NCBI GenBank assembly: GCA_946055445.1
Contig: CAMGGF010000055.1
Coordinates: forward strand, 1 to 7,475
From: an uncultured Ruminococcus sp.
GTDB lineage: Bacteria > Bacillota > Clostridia > Oscillospirales > Acutalibacteraceae
Length of the DNA: 7,475 nt
Reading direction: 5' to 3'
Shown here piece after piece: positions 1 to 6,970 of the stretch (its first letter is position 1; every line of letters starts with the position of its first letter). Position numbers and translations under genes: made by a program. Below the pieces are notes generated by a model. It was not told the DNA's origin and did no database searches. It saw only the letters and a program-made list of their open reading frames with translations.

Positions 1-809
1 ACTGCAGGAATAAAATGATTGGCAACCAACACGCCTGCAATAAACACTGAGGTAAACACACAAGTCAAATAGTCCCGCGCCTGTAATTTCATCACGCGAA
101 GCCGCGTTCTGCCCTCGCCGCCGCGGTAACAGCGGCATTCCATAGCAAACGCCAAATCGTAAGCACGCGTAAACGCATTGACAAACAGCGGAATAAACAC
201 CGGCACAAGCGCCTTGCCGCGTTGAATGAGATTGCCTGTATCCAACTCCGCACCGCGCGCTTTTTGGGCGGACATAATTTTGTCTACCTCGTCAATCAGC
301 GTCGGAATAAAGCGCAGCGCAATCGTCATCATCATGGCGATGGAATGGACATTGATTTTAAGCACTTTTAACGGCGAAAACAGCCGTTCAATCGCGTCGG
401 TTAAAAGCGTCGGCGAAGTGGTATAGGTCAGCATGGAACTTGCCGCAACCAAAGCGACAATGCGAATGGTGGTAAATACCGCCATATAGATGCCGCCCTT
501 GGTCAGTTGAAATTTGCCGAGTTCCAAAAGCACTGTGCCGTCTTTGTTGTAAAAAATCTGCAAGAACGCCGTTATCAAAACGATAATCACAATCGGTTTC
601 AGGCTTTTTCGCAACATTTTCAGTGAAATTTTGGAAAGCAACACCGTCAATGCCAAATATAAAACCATTACACCGAGTGCAACAAAATTTTTACAGAAAA
701 ATATAAACAGAATATAAACAAATGTTAAAACAAGTTTTAAACGCGGGTCTAATTTGTGCACGAGGGAATGCCCCGGGAAATACTGCCCGATGGTGATGTC
801 TTTAATCAT
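1..809 (-). CDS. ecfT: ECF transporter transmembrane (T) component EcfT, 3' end cut by window edge
   Basis: Membrane scaffold of an energy-coupling factor transporter. It links the EcfA1/EcfA2 ATPase pair to exchangeable substrate-binding S components that import vitamins or metal ions. The frame is open from the ATG at 809 to the window edge, giving 269 residues without a stop; the family is usually about 265 residues, so only a few are likely missing. Hydrophobic segments lie near residues 24-38, 42-58, 71-87, 107-128 and 247-265. The N-terminal HKLDPRLKL (18-26) is typical of the family. The cytoplasmic coupling region holds the first Ala-Arg-Gly motif (QKARG, 182-186) and a second motif region ending in RGGEGRTR (229-236); the second motif reads ECRCY (224-228), with Cys where many homologues have Gly. 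The start overlaps the ecfA2 stop by 4 nt (ATGA), which suggests translational coupling. No S component is encoded in the window, so the substrate cannot be inferred. Confidence 0.95.
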   Translation of the reverse strand, partial: MIKDITIGQYFPGHSLVHKLDPRLKLVLTFVYILFIFFCKNFVALGVMVLYLALTVLLSKISLKMLRKSLKPIVIIVLITAFLQIFYNKDGTVLLELGKFQLTKGGIYMAVFTTIRIVALVAASSMLTYTTSPTLLTDAIERLFSPLKVLKINVHSIAMMMTIALRFIPTLIDEVDKIMSAQKARGAELDTGNLIQRGKALVPVFIPLFVNAFTRAYDLAFAMECRCYRGGEGRTRLRVMKLQARDYLTCVFTSVFIAGVLVANHFIPA

Positions 810-1672
810 TGCACCACCCCCCGAACTTCCAGCACGCGCAAAAGTTCGCGTTTTGCCGCTTCGACCGTATAAATATCGGTACGCACAGGCAAGCCCTGTT
901 CTTTTAAGCGCAGGAAAATACGGGTAATCTGCGGGGCGTCCAGCCCCAAAGAAACCAGTTTTTCCACCTGACGGAACACCTCGCCGACCGTACCGACAAG
1001 CGCCGTGTGCCCGTGGTCCATCACGATAACTTTGGAAGCAAACGCGGCAACATCGTCCATACTGTGCGAAACGATAATCACGGTTTTGCCCGTGCTTTTG
1101 CGGTAATTTTCAATCATATCGGAAAGGCGCGCTCTGCCGCGCGGGTCAAGCCCTGCGGTAGGCTCGTCCAAAATCAGAATTTCCGGCTCCATTGCCATCA
1201 CGCCCGCGATTGCCACACGGCGTTTTTCACCGCCCGACAAATCAAAGGGCGACTTTTCCATCCAATCTTGATGAATACCCACAAATTCCGCGGCTTTTGT
1301 GACCGCGGCTTTCACCTGCGCTTCGGAAAGCCCCATATTTTTCGGTCCGAACGCAATGTCGCGGTACACGGTGCTTTCAAACAGTTGGTATTCGGGGTAT
1401 TGAAAACAAAGCCCCACTTTGAAGCGTGCGGCGCGGGTGATTTCTTTACTGCCGTGGATATCTTCCCCGTTTAACAGAATTTTGCCCGCGGTCGGTTTTA
1501 AAAGCCCGTTTAAATGTTGCACCAAAGTGCTTTTGCCAGAGCCCGTATGCCCGATAATACCGACAAATTCGCCCTTTTCAACGGAAATGTTGACATCTTC
1601 CACGGCGGTAATGCGAAACGGTGTCCCCTCGCCGTAAACATAAGTTAAATTTTGCGTTTCAAGAATCGGCAT
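806..1672 (-). CDS. ecfA2: ECF transporter ATP-binding protein EcfA2
   Basis: Second of two ATPases that form a heterodimer under EcfT and power vitamin/micronutrient uptake. The 288-residue length fits the family. Visible motifs: Walker A GHTGSGKST (41-49), Q-loop Gln91 within FQYPEYQLF, ABC signature LSGGEKRR (145-152), Walker B ILILDEP (165-171) with catalytic Glu170, D-loop GLDP (174-177) and switch His203. The FQYPEYQLF segment and the C-terminal extension after about residue 230 are characteristic of EcfA proteins rather than generic ABC ATPases. The ATG at 1672 has a GGAGAG Shine-Dalgarno sequence about 7 nt upstream, lying inside the end of ecfA1. The gene overlaps ecfA1 by 14 nt and ecfT by 4 nt, so the three subunits are probably co-translated. 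All catalytic residues are present, so this site should be hydrolytically competent. The EcfA2 rather than EcfA1 label rests on gene order and the GEKRR form of the signature. Confidence 0.96.
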   Translation of the reverse strand: MPILETQNLTYVYGEGTPFRITAVEDVNISVEKGEFVGIIGHTGSGKSTLVQHLNGLLKPTAGKILLNGEDIHGSKEITRAARFKVGLCFQYPEYQLFESTVYRDIAFGPKNMGLSEAQVKAAVTKAAEFVGIHQDWMEKSPFDLSGGEKRRVAIAGVMAMEPEILILDEPTAGLDPRGRARLSDMIENYRKSTGKTVIIVSHSMDDVAAFASKVIVMDHGHTALVGTVGEVFRQVEKLVSLGLDAPQITRIFLRLKEQGLPVRTDIYTVEAAKRELLRVLEVRGVVQ

Positions 1673-2531
1673 TTGACTTCTCTCCGAGTATGTTTAGAAT
1701 TGCGTCGGATAACTCCGTATCGGTTACGATATCATCGGGCAACGGCACGCCTGCTTTTTTGAGTTCCGTTGCAAGGCAAGCGGCTTTCGGCACATCGAGC
1801 CCGACTTGTTTTAACAAAACCGCATTGCGGAACACTTCTTTCGGTGTACCGTCAAGCAGTATTTTGGCGTTATCCATCACGACCACGCGGTCTGCGGTTG
1901 CTGCTTCTTCCATAAAATGCGTGATAAACACAATCGTAATGCCGCGCTCACGGTTTAATTTACGTATGGTTTCGAGCACTTCTTTTCTGCCCTTTGGGTC
2001 GAGCATCGCGGTGGGCTCGTCCAACACGATACATTCGGGCAGCATTGCAATCATACCCGCGATTGCCACGCGCTGTTTTTGCCCGCCCGAAAGTTTGTGC
2101 GGCTCGTGATGGCGATACTCGTACATACCGACCGCTTTTAATGCATCGTCTACACGACGGCGGATATCTTCGGGCGCAACACCTAAATTTTCGGGACCGA
2201 ACGCGACATCTTCCTCCACAATAGAGGCGACAATTTGATTGTCGGGATTTTGGAATACTACGCCGACGGTACTGCGTATGTCATAGGAAAGTTCTTCGTC
2301 GGCGGTATCCATACCGTTCACAAGCACCCTGCCGCTTTCGGGAATTAAAATGGAGTTGGAAAGTTTTGCAAGCGTAGATTTTCCCGAACCGTTATGCCCC
2401 AAAATCGCAAGAAAATCGCCTTTTCTGATATTCAGATTTACATTGTCCACACAAAGCGGCAAGGGTTGTTCCCCCTCGCTTGCTTCATACCGATAGCAGA
2501 CATTTTGAAATTCGATTATGTTTTCTGCCAT
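1659..2531 (-). CDS. ecfA1: ECF transporter ATP-binding protein EcfA1
   Basis: First ATPase of the ECF energising module; it pairs with EcfA2 and contacts EcfT. From the ATG at 2531 it is 290 residues. Motifs: Walker A GHNGSGKST (45-53), Q-loop Gln94 in VFQNPDNQIV, signature LSGGQKQR (147-154), Walker B CIVLDEP (167-173) with catalytic Glu172, D-loop MLDP (176-179), switch His205. The FQNPDNQ form of the Q-loop is a hallmark of EcfA1. The open frame extends 18 codons further upstream to a TTG at 2585, but I reject that start: it would overlap the methyltransferase gene, whereas the ATG at 2531 has AAGGA at 7-nt spacing and gives the family-typical N-terminus (MAENIIEFQNV). It follows the methyltransferase after 23 nt and overlaps ecfA2 by 14 nt. 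Expression probably depends on the upstream promoter, since no promoter is evident here. Confidence 0.96.
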   Translation of the reverse strand: MAENIIEFQNVCYRYEASEGEQPLPLCVDNVNLNIRKGDFLAILGHNGSGKSTLAKLSNSILIPESGRVLVNGMDTADEELSYDIRSTVGVVFQNPDNQIVASIVEEDVAFGPENLGVAPEDIRRRVDDALKAVGMYEYRHHEPHKLSGGQKQRVAIAGMIAMLPECIVLDEPTAMLDPKGRKEVLETIRKLNRERGITIVFITHFMEEAATADRVVVMDNAKILLDGTPKEVFRNAVLLKQVGLDVPKAACLATELKKAGVPLPDDIVTDTELSDAILNILGEKSNADS

Positions 2532-2537
2532 AGTGTT

Positions 2538-2543
2538 TTCCTT
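2538..2543 (-). promoter_or_regulatory. Shine-Dalgarno site that fixes the ecfA1 start
   Basis: On the minus strand the sequence reads AAGGAA, then AACACT, then the ATG at 2531. The AAGGA core sits 7 nt from the ATG, close to ideal. The alternative TTG at 2585 lies inside the methyltransferase frame. This site is the main reason for choosing the shorter EcfA1. Confidence 0.8.
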
Positions 2544-2554
2544 ACCAATAAATT

Positions 2555-3418
2555 TCAGCGTTTCCAAATCGCCGTTGCGCCGCAAGGCAGTAAAAGCCCC
2601 GTTTGCGTAACGGGCAATCCGATTTCTTCGCTTTTGACCGTGCCGCCGAATTTCGGCACGACAAGCGCACCCAGAATATACTGCATCACGGCGGGTGAAA
2701 GCCCTGCGGTATACGAATTGATGAGCACCGCCAAAGGATTGTCAGACAAAACTTCACGGCACAACTCGACAAAATGATACACTTCATTTTCGAGTTTCCA
2801 AACCTCGCCGCCGGGGCCTCTGCCGTATGAGGGCGGGTCCATAATTAAAATATCGTACCGATTGCCGCGGCGGATTTCGCGCTGTACGAATTTGATGCAA
2901 TCATCGACAATCCAGCGCACAGGGCGGTCAATCACGCCCGAGGAAATCGCATTTTCCTTTGCCCACTGCACCATACCTTTGGATGCGTCGACATGGACAA
3001 CTTCCGCGCCTGCTTTGAGGGCGGAAACCGTTGCCGCGCCCGTATATGCAAACAAATTTAAGACTTTTACAGGGCGGTTTTGCTGTTTGATCAAATCGGA
3101 CACATAATCCCAATTCACCGCCTGCTCGGGAAACACGCCCGTATGCTTAAACCCCATCGTTTTGACATTGAACGTCAAATCACGATACCCGATTTCCCAG
3201 CGGTCGGGAATACGGCTGTGCACTTCCCACTGCCCGCCGCCTGTATTGGAACGGTGATACACCGCGTCCGCCTTTTTCCACAACGGATGGGTTTTCGGCG
3301 TTTGCCAAACCACCTGCGGGTCGGGGCGAATGAGTGTAACCTTTCCCCAACGCTCTAATCGCTCGCCGCAGGAGCAGTCCAGCAATTCATAGTCTTTCCA
3401 ATCCTTTGAAAAACGCAT
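2555..3418 (-). CDS. Class I SAM-dependent methyltransferase, RlmI/RlmK-like, without a PUA domain
   Basis: A 287-residue Rossmann-fold methyltransferase resembling the catalytic part of the rRNA methyltransferases RlmI and RlmK. The N-terminal approximately 110 residues include GFKHTGVFPEQ (89-99), which resembles the HKTGxFLDQ segment preceding the SAM fold in that group. The SAM-binding motif I is LNLFAYTGAAT (120-130), the acidic motif II residue is Asp144 (VHVDASKGM), motif III contains DD at 172-173, and motif IV is DPPSYGR (194-200). The DPPSY form is seen in RlmI-type enzymes. The PUA RNA-binding domain found at the N-terminus of full-length RlmI is absent, so substrate recognition must differ. 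The substrate is probably RNA, but the exact target, and whether base carbon or nitrogen is methylated, cannot be read from the sequence. The ATG directly abuts the glmM stop (TAAATG), with GGGAAAGG about 9 nt upstream inside glmM, suggesting coupled translation. No gene symbol is justified. Confidence 0.9.
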   Translation of the reverse strand: MRFSKDWKDYELLDCSCGERLERWGKVTLIRPDPQVVWQTPKTHPLWKKADAVYHRSNTGGGQWEVHSRIPDRWEIGYRDLTFNVKTMGFKHTGVFPEQAVNWDYVSDLIKQQNRPVKVLNLFAYTGAATVSALKAGAEVVHVDASKGMVQWAKENAISSGVIDRPVRWIVDDCIKFVQREIRRGNRYDILIMDPPSYGRGPGGEVWKLENEVYHFVELCREVLSDNPLAVLINSYTAGLSPAVMQYILGALVVPKFGGTVKSEEIGLPVTQTGLLLPCGATAIWKR

Positions 3419-4768
3419 TTACATTAACCTTTCCCGTACCACTTCGGCAATGCTTTCACCGAGTTCGTGGATTTTTTGCTCGTCTTTCCCCTCTAACATC
3501 ACGCGTACAAGCGGTTCCGTGCCCGAAACACGCACCAACACGCGCCCGCTGTCACCGAGTTCTTCTTCGGCGCGGGAAATGGCGTTTTTAATTTCCAAAT
3601 CACTTGTAAAGCGCACTCTGCCGTAGTTCGACACACGCACATTGATAAGCACCTGCGGGTAAATTTCCATTTCGTCTGCCAATTCTTTTAAGGTTTTGCC
3701 CGTATTTTTAAGCACCTTTAACACCTGAATGGCGGACAACTGCCCGTCACCCGTGGTGGCATAGTCCAAAAAGATGATGTGCCCCGACTGCTCGCCGCCG
3801 ATGCTGTATCCGTTTTCGAGCATATTTTCGAGCACATAACGGTCACCGACCTTGGTGCGCTCGCAATGAATGCCGTTTTCGTCGCAGAACTTGAAAAAGC
3901 CCATATTGCTCATCACGGTGACAACGGCAGTATCTTTTTTGAGCGTGCCGTTTTTCTGCATATATTTCGCACACACCGCAATGGCACGGTCGCCGTCCAC
4001 AAGATTGCCTGTGTGGTCCACGGCAAGCATACGGTCAGCATCGCCGTCAAAAGCAAAGCCCAAATCACAGCCGTTTTCCAAAACGCATTTCTGCAAAGCG
4101 CCCATATGTGTAGAGCCGCAGTCTTTATTGATATTCACACCGTCGGGGTTGTCGGCAATCACGATGCATTGTGCACCCAAGGCTTCAAACACGGTTTTTG
4201 CAGACACACTGGACGAGCCGTTGGCGCAATCCAGGGCAATTTTCATCCCATCACAGCGCACATCGGTGGTGGAAAGCAAGTGCTTTATATAATCGTCCAC
4301 CGCAGTTTTTGCGCGCGTCACCCTGCCGACATCGCCGCCGACCATTACGGGCGGCACTTTCGCTTCGTCTAAAATAATGGCTTCGATTTCGTTTTCCAAC
4401 GCGTCGGGCAATTTATACCCTGTGGACTGGAAAATCTTAATGCCGTTGTATTCGCAAGGGTTGTGCGAGGCGGAAATCATCACGCCCGCATCATAATTGT
4501 ATGCTTTTACAAGGTATGCCACGGCAGGTGTCGGCACAACGCCGAGCAAAAGCACATCTGCGCCGACAGAGCAAAGCCCCGCCGTGAGCGCCGCCTCTAA
4601 CATTTCGCCCGAAGCGCGGGTATCCATACCGATTAACACACGCGGGCGATGGTCTAAATTCTCGGTCAGCACCATTGCCGCCGCACGCCCGATTTGCATA
4701 GCGAGTTCGCAGGTAATTTCACTGTTTGCGACGCCGCGCGCGCCGTCTGTTCCGAATAATCTGCCCAT
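3419..4768 (-). CDS. glmM: Phosphoglucosamine mutase GlmM
   Basis: Converts glucosamine-6-phosphate to glucosamine-1-phosphate, the committed step towards UDP-N-acetylglucosamine for peptidoglycan and other cell-envelope polymers; cytoplasmic. The 449-residue protein matches the family length. It opens with the GlmM-type GRLFGTDGARGVAN. The phosphoserine loop is ISASHNP (98-104) with catalytic Ser101; the Mg-binding loop is DGDADR (241-246); the sugar-binding loop is GEQSGH (325-330); the C-terminal phosphate-binding loop is RVSGTEP (413-419). The GEQSGH loop and the start motif favour GlmM over phosphomannomutase. The ATG at 4768 has AAGGAG at 6-nt spacing, 12 nt after the ruvB stop; the stop abuts the methyltransferase ATG. 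No glmS, cdaA or cdaR neighbour is present, and there is no glmS-type ribozyme in the short upstream gap. Confidence 0.98.
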   Translation of the reverse strand: MGRLFGTDGARGVANSEITCELAMQIGRAAAMVLTENLDHRPRVLIGMDTRASGEMLEAALTAGLCSVGADVLLLGVVPTPAVAYLVKAYNYDAGVMISASHNPCEYNGIKIFQSTGYKLPDALENEIEAIILDEAKVPPVMVGGDVGRVTRAKTAVDDYIKHLLSTTDVRCDGMKIALDCANGSSSVSAKTVFEALGAQCIVIADNPDGVNINKDCGSTHMGALQKCVLENGCDLGFAFDGDADRMLAVDHTGNLVDGDRAIAVCAKYMQKNGTLKKDTAVVTVMSNMGFFKFCDENGIHCERTKVGDRYVLENMLENGYSIGGEQSGHIIFLDYATTGDGQLSAIQVLKVLKNTGKTLKELADEMEIYPQVLINVRVSNYGRVRFTSDLEIKNAISRAEEELGDSGRVLVRVSGTEPLVRVMLEGKDEQKIHELGESIAEVVRERLM

Positions 4769-4780
4769 TATTTTCTCCTT

Positions 4781-5812
4781 TTACAGTTCGAATTTCTGTT
4801 GCCCGGGCACAGTAAACCCGAGGTGCTTATATGCAAGCGCGGTTGCCACTCTGCCGCGCGGGGTTTTGGAAAGAAAGCCGATTTGCATTAAATACGGCTC
4901 GTAAACATCTTCAATCGTCACGGCTTCCTCGCCTATCGTGGCGGCAATGGTTTCAAGCCCGACGGGGCCGCCGTTATAATTCTGTATCATTGTGGTTAAC
5001 AGCAGACGGTCGATTTGGTCAAGCCCCAATTCGTCAATTTCCATTCTGCCGAGGGCGATTTTTGCCGTATCTTCGGTAATCACGCCGTTTGCCATCACTT
5101 CGGCAAAATCGCGCGCACGCTTTAACAGGCGGTTTGCAATTCGAGGGGTGCCGCGCGAGCGCGACGCAATCTCCAATGCGCCGTTTTCATCCACAGCAAT
5201 GCCCAAAATACCCGCACTGCGCTTCACGATTTGCGACAGTTGTTCGGGAGAATACATTTCCAAGCGCAAAATTACGCCGAAACGGTCCCGCAAAGGTGCG
5301 GTCAACTGCCCTGCGCGCGTGGTTGCGCCGACCAGCGTGAATTTCGGCAAATCCAAACGAATGGAACGCGCAGAAGGGCCTTTCCCGATGATAATATCAA
5401 GCGCATTGTCCTCCATAGCGGGGTACAAAACTTCCTCGACACTGCGCGAAAGGCGGTGAATTTCGTCAATAAACAGCACATCGCCGTCGCTCAAATTGGT
5501 TAAAAGCGCCGCCAAATCACCCGGCTTTTCGATAGCGGGGCCCGAGGTCACACGAATTTGCACGCTCATTTCGTTGGCGATAATCCCCGCAAGCGTAGTT
5601 TTCCCAAGCCCGGGCGGGCCATACAGCAACACATGGTCTAACTGCTCGCCGCGCGCCTTTGCCGCTTCGATATAGATTTTTAAATTCTCTTTCGCTTTTT
5701 CCTGCCCGATATAGTCGTTTAAGGTTTTCGGGCGCAAAGAAAGTTCTAAGTCCCCGTCGCTCGACTCGTTAAAATCAGGCGAAACAATGCGGTTTTCCTG
5801 TTCAAAATCCAT
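4781..5812 (-). CDS. ruvB: Holliday junction branch migration helicase RuvB
   Basis: Hexameric AAA+ motor that, with RuvA, drives branch migration of Holliday junctions during recombination and fork repair. The 343-residue length is typical. Motifs: Walker A GPPGLGKT (65-72), Walker B LFIDEIH (113-119), sensor 1 GATT (162-165), arginine finger Arg175 in PLRDRFG (173-179), sensor 2 GTPRIANR (221-228). The winged-helix DNA-binding domain occupies about 265-343, with GFLSKTPRGR (312-321) as its conserved strand. The ATG at 5812 lies 3 nt after the ruvA stop. Its ribosome site is probably the AGGTG about 6 nt upstream, within the last codons of ruvA. Nothing is missing or unusual. Confidence 0.99.
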   Translation of the reverse strand: MDFEQENRIVSPDFNESSDGDLELSLRPKTLNDYIGQEKAKENLKIYIEAAKARGEQLDHVLLYGPPGLGKTTLAGIIANEMSVQIRVTSGPAIEKPGDLAALLTNLSDGDVLFIDEIHRLSRSVEEVLYPAMEDNALDIIIGKGPSARSIRLDLPKFTLVGATTRAGQLTAPLRDRFGVILRLEMYSPEQLSQIVKRSAGILGIAVDENGALEIASRSRGTPRIANRLLKRARDFAEVMANGVITEDTAKIALGRMEIDELGLDQIDRLLLTTMIQNYNGGPVGLETIAATIGEEAVTIEDVYEPYLMQIGFLSKTPRGRVATALAYKHLGFTVPGQQKFEL

Positions 5813-5815
5813 TCC

Positions 5816-6424
5816 TTACACCTGCCTTGCAAGTTGTTTCAGCGCTTGTTTAATCAGTTCTTCCACGGACAAAGCACTGTCTAATTTAGATACTGCCACA
5901 GCCGCTTCGCTTTGCGAATACCCGAGCATAGTGAGGGCACTTACCGCCTCCGACGCATTGCCGTCCGCAGCGGCAATCCCCGCCGCTTGAATTTCAGGCG
6001 AGTCGGCAGGCAATTCCAAGCCTTTTGCCAATTTATCCTTTAATTCCAACACCACGCGTTGCGCGAGTTTCGGACCAACGCCTTGTGCGCGGGTAATGGA
6101 TTTACTGTCACCCGTGGCAAGGCACAGCGCCAATTTGTCGGGTGTTAATTCCGACAAAATCGCAAGCGCCGCTTTCGGCCCCACGCCCGAAACGGAAATG
6201 AGCAGTTTAAAGCACTCCAACTCCTGCTCGGTGGCAAAGCCGAACAAATCAAGCGCGTCCTCACGAACATTTAAGTAAGTGTAAAGGGTTACGGTACTGC
6301 CCTTTTCACCGATGGTTTTCAAAGTGGTCAGCGTTGTACTGCACTGAAACGCAACGCCGCCCGTTTCCAACGCGACGGACTGCGTGTCGAGATGCACCAC
6401 ACGCCCGGTAATTGCATAAAACAA
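5816..6424 (-). CDS. ruvA: Holliday junction DNA-binding protein RuvA, TTG start
   Basis: Binds four-way junctions as a tetramer and loads RuvB; also configures the junction for RuvC. It has 202 residues. Domain I is an OB-like fold at 1-65, with the acidic pin residues Glu55 and Asp56 within VREDALDLFGF (53-63). Domain II holds two helix-hairpin-helix motifs, around VSGVGPKAALAIL (78-90) and ITRAQGVGPKLAQRV (110-124). The C-terminal domain III (about 155-202), which contacts RuvB, ends LKQLARQV. The initiator is TTG at 6424: it gives the expected MFY-type start, no ATG lies nearby in frame, and a GGGGG run sits 8 nt upstream inside the ruvC end. It lies 3 nt after the ruvC stop. The weak start codon may lower RuvA yield or make it depend on ruvC translation; that is inference. 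Confidence 0.98.
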   Translation of the reverse strand: MFYAITGRVVHLDTQSVALETGGVAFQCSTTLTTLKTIGEKGSTVTLYTYLNVREDALDLFGFATEQELECFKLLISVSGVGPKAALAILSELTPDKLALCLATGDSKSITRAQGVGPKLAQRVVLELKDKLAKGLELPADSPEIQAAGIAAADGNASEAVSALTMLGYSQSEAAVAVSKLDSALSVEELIKQALKQLARQV

Positions 6425-6427
6425 GAT

Positions 6428-6931
6428 TTAAACCCCCATTTGTTTTAACTTGCCCATCAACGAGCCGCTGGAATGCCCGTGGCAAATTGCCATCGCGAGC
6501 GCGTCGGCGGTATCATCGGGCTTCGGCACTTTTTCAAGGTTTAGTATGATGCGCGTCATTTCCTGCACCTGTTTTTTTTCGGCTCTGCCGTAGCCGACCA
6601 CGCTTTGCTTAACCTGCAAAGGCGTATACTCAAAAATTTCCAATCCGTGCTGTTGGGCGGCAAGCATCGTCACGCCGCGCGCTTGCGCGACATCAATCAC
6701 GGTTTTTGCATTGGTGTTATAGAACAGTTTTTCAATCGCCATAGCGTCGGGTTTGTGCCGTTCCATTAACGCGCACAGGTCATCGTATATGATTTGGAGC
6801 CGCCTGTTAAACGGTGTGCCTGCATCGGTTGTAATCGCGCCGTAATCCACCACGGAAAAACGGTTGTTTCGGTATTCCAAAACCCCGTACCCAACGATTG
6901 CATACCCCGGGTCAATGCCTAAAATAATCAT
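6428..6931 (-). CDS. ruvC: Crossover junction endodeoxyribonuclease RuvC
   Basis: Dimeric, metal-dependent resolvase that nicks two opposed strands of a Holliday junction. From the ATG at 6931 it has 167 residues, the usual size. The RNase H-like fold and its acidic tetrad are visible: Asp7 (GIDPG, 5-9), Glu67 (AIEKLF, 65-70), Asp140 and Asp143 (DDTADALAMAI, 139-149). The YNTNAKT segment (71-77) and the GRAEKKQV segment (115-122) match conserved RuvC positions. The open frame continues 12 codons upstream to a TTG at 6967, but I reject it: the ATG has AAAAGGA at 6-nt spacing, MIILGIDPG is the normal N-terminus, and the TTG would lie upstream of the predicted transcription start. This is the first gene of the operon. 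Confidence 0.98.
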   Translation of the reverse strand: MIILGIDPGYAIVGYGVLEYRNNRFSVVDYGAITTDAGTPFNRRLQIIYDDLCALMERHKPDAMAIEKLFYNTNAKTVIDVAQARGVTMLAAQQHGLEIFEYTPLQVKQSVVGYGRAEKKQVQEMTRIILNLEKVPKPDDTADALAMAICHGHSSGSLMGKLKQMGV

Positions 6932-6937
6932 AAAAAG

Positions 6938-6944
6938 TCCTTTT
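6938..6944 (-). promoter_or_regulatory. Shine-Dalgarno site that fixes the ruvC start
   Basis: On the minus strand AAAAGGA is followed by six bases and then the ATG at 6931. A second purine stretch (AGGTGG) just upstream could strengthen binding. This supports the 167-residue RuvC. Confidence 0.8.
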
Positions 6945-6970
6945 CCACCTATATAAATACTGTTCAAAAA

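Larger units (their letters stand above)
1..6964 (-). other. Putative eight-gene operon ruvC-ruvA-ruvB-glmM-methyltransferase-ecfA1-ecfA2-ecfT
   Basis: All eight genes point the same way. Spacings are 3, 3, 12, 0, 23, -14 and -4 nt, and no hairpin with a T tract or good promoter is visible between them. A single transcript from the promoter at 6971-6999 is the simplest reading, continuing past the left edge. Internal weak promoters cannot be excluded from sequence alone. Confidence 0.7.

Noticed and set aside
1007..2109. Several plus-strand open frames of 72-162 codons opposite ecfA1 and ecfA2.
   Set aside because: All lie antisense to conserved ABC ATPase genes, and none shows a family motif or a convincing start context.
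2571..2588. A small stem with a single bulge (GCC-TTGC / GCAA-C-GGC on the minus strand) at the end of the methyltransferase gene, before ecfA1.
   Set aside because: It is short, lies within coding sequence, has no following T tract and does not cover the ecfA1 ribosome site, so neither a terminator nor an attenuator is supported.
3779..4372. A 197-codon open frame on the plus strand.
   Set aside because: It lies wholly antisense to glmM, whose catalytic motifs are unmistakable. The translation is rich in His and Cys with no recognisable domain, as expected for a codon-bias shadow.
4992..5503. Overlapping plus-strand open frames opposite ruvB.
   Set aside because: They mirror the conserved AAA+ core of RuvB on the other strand. 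Several overlap each other in different frames, which is typical of shadows.
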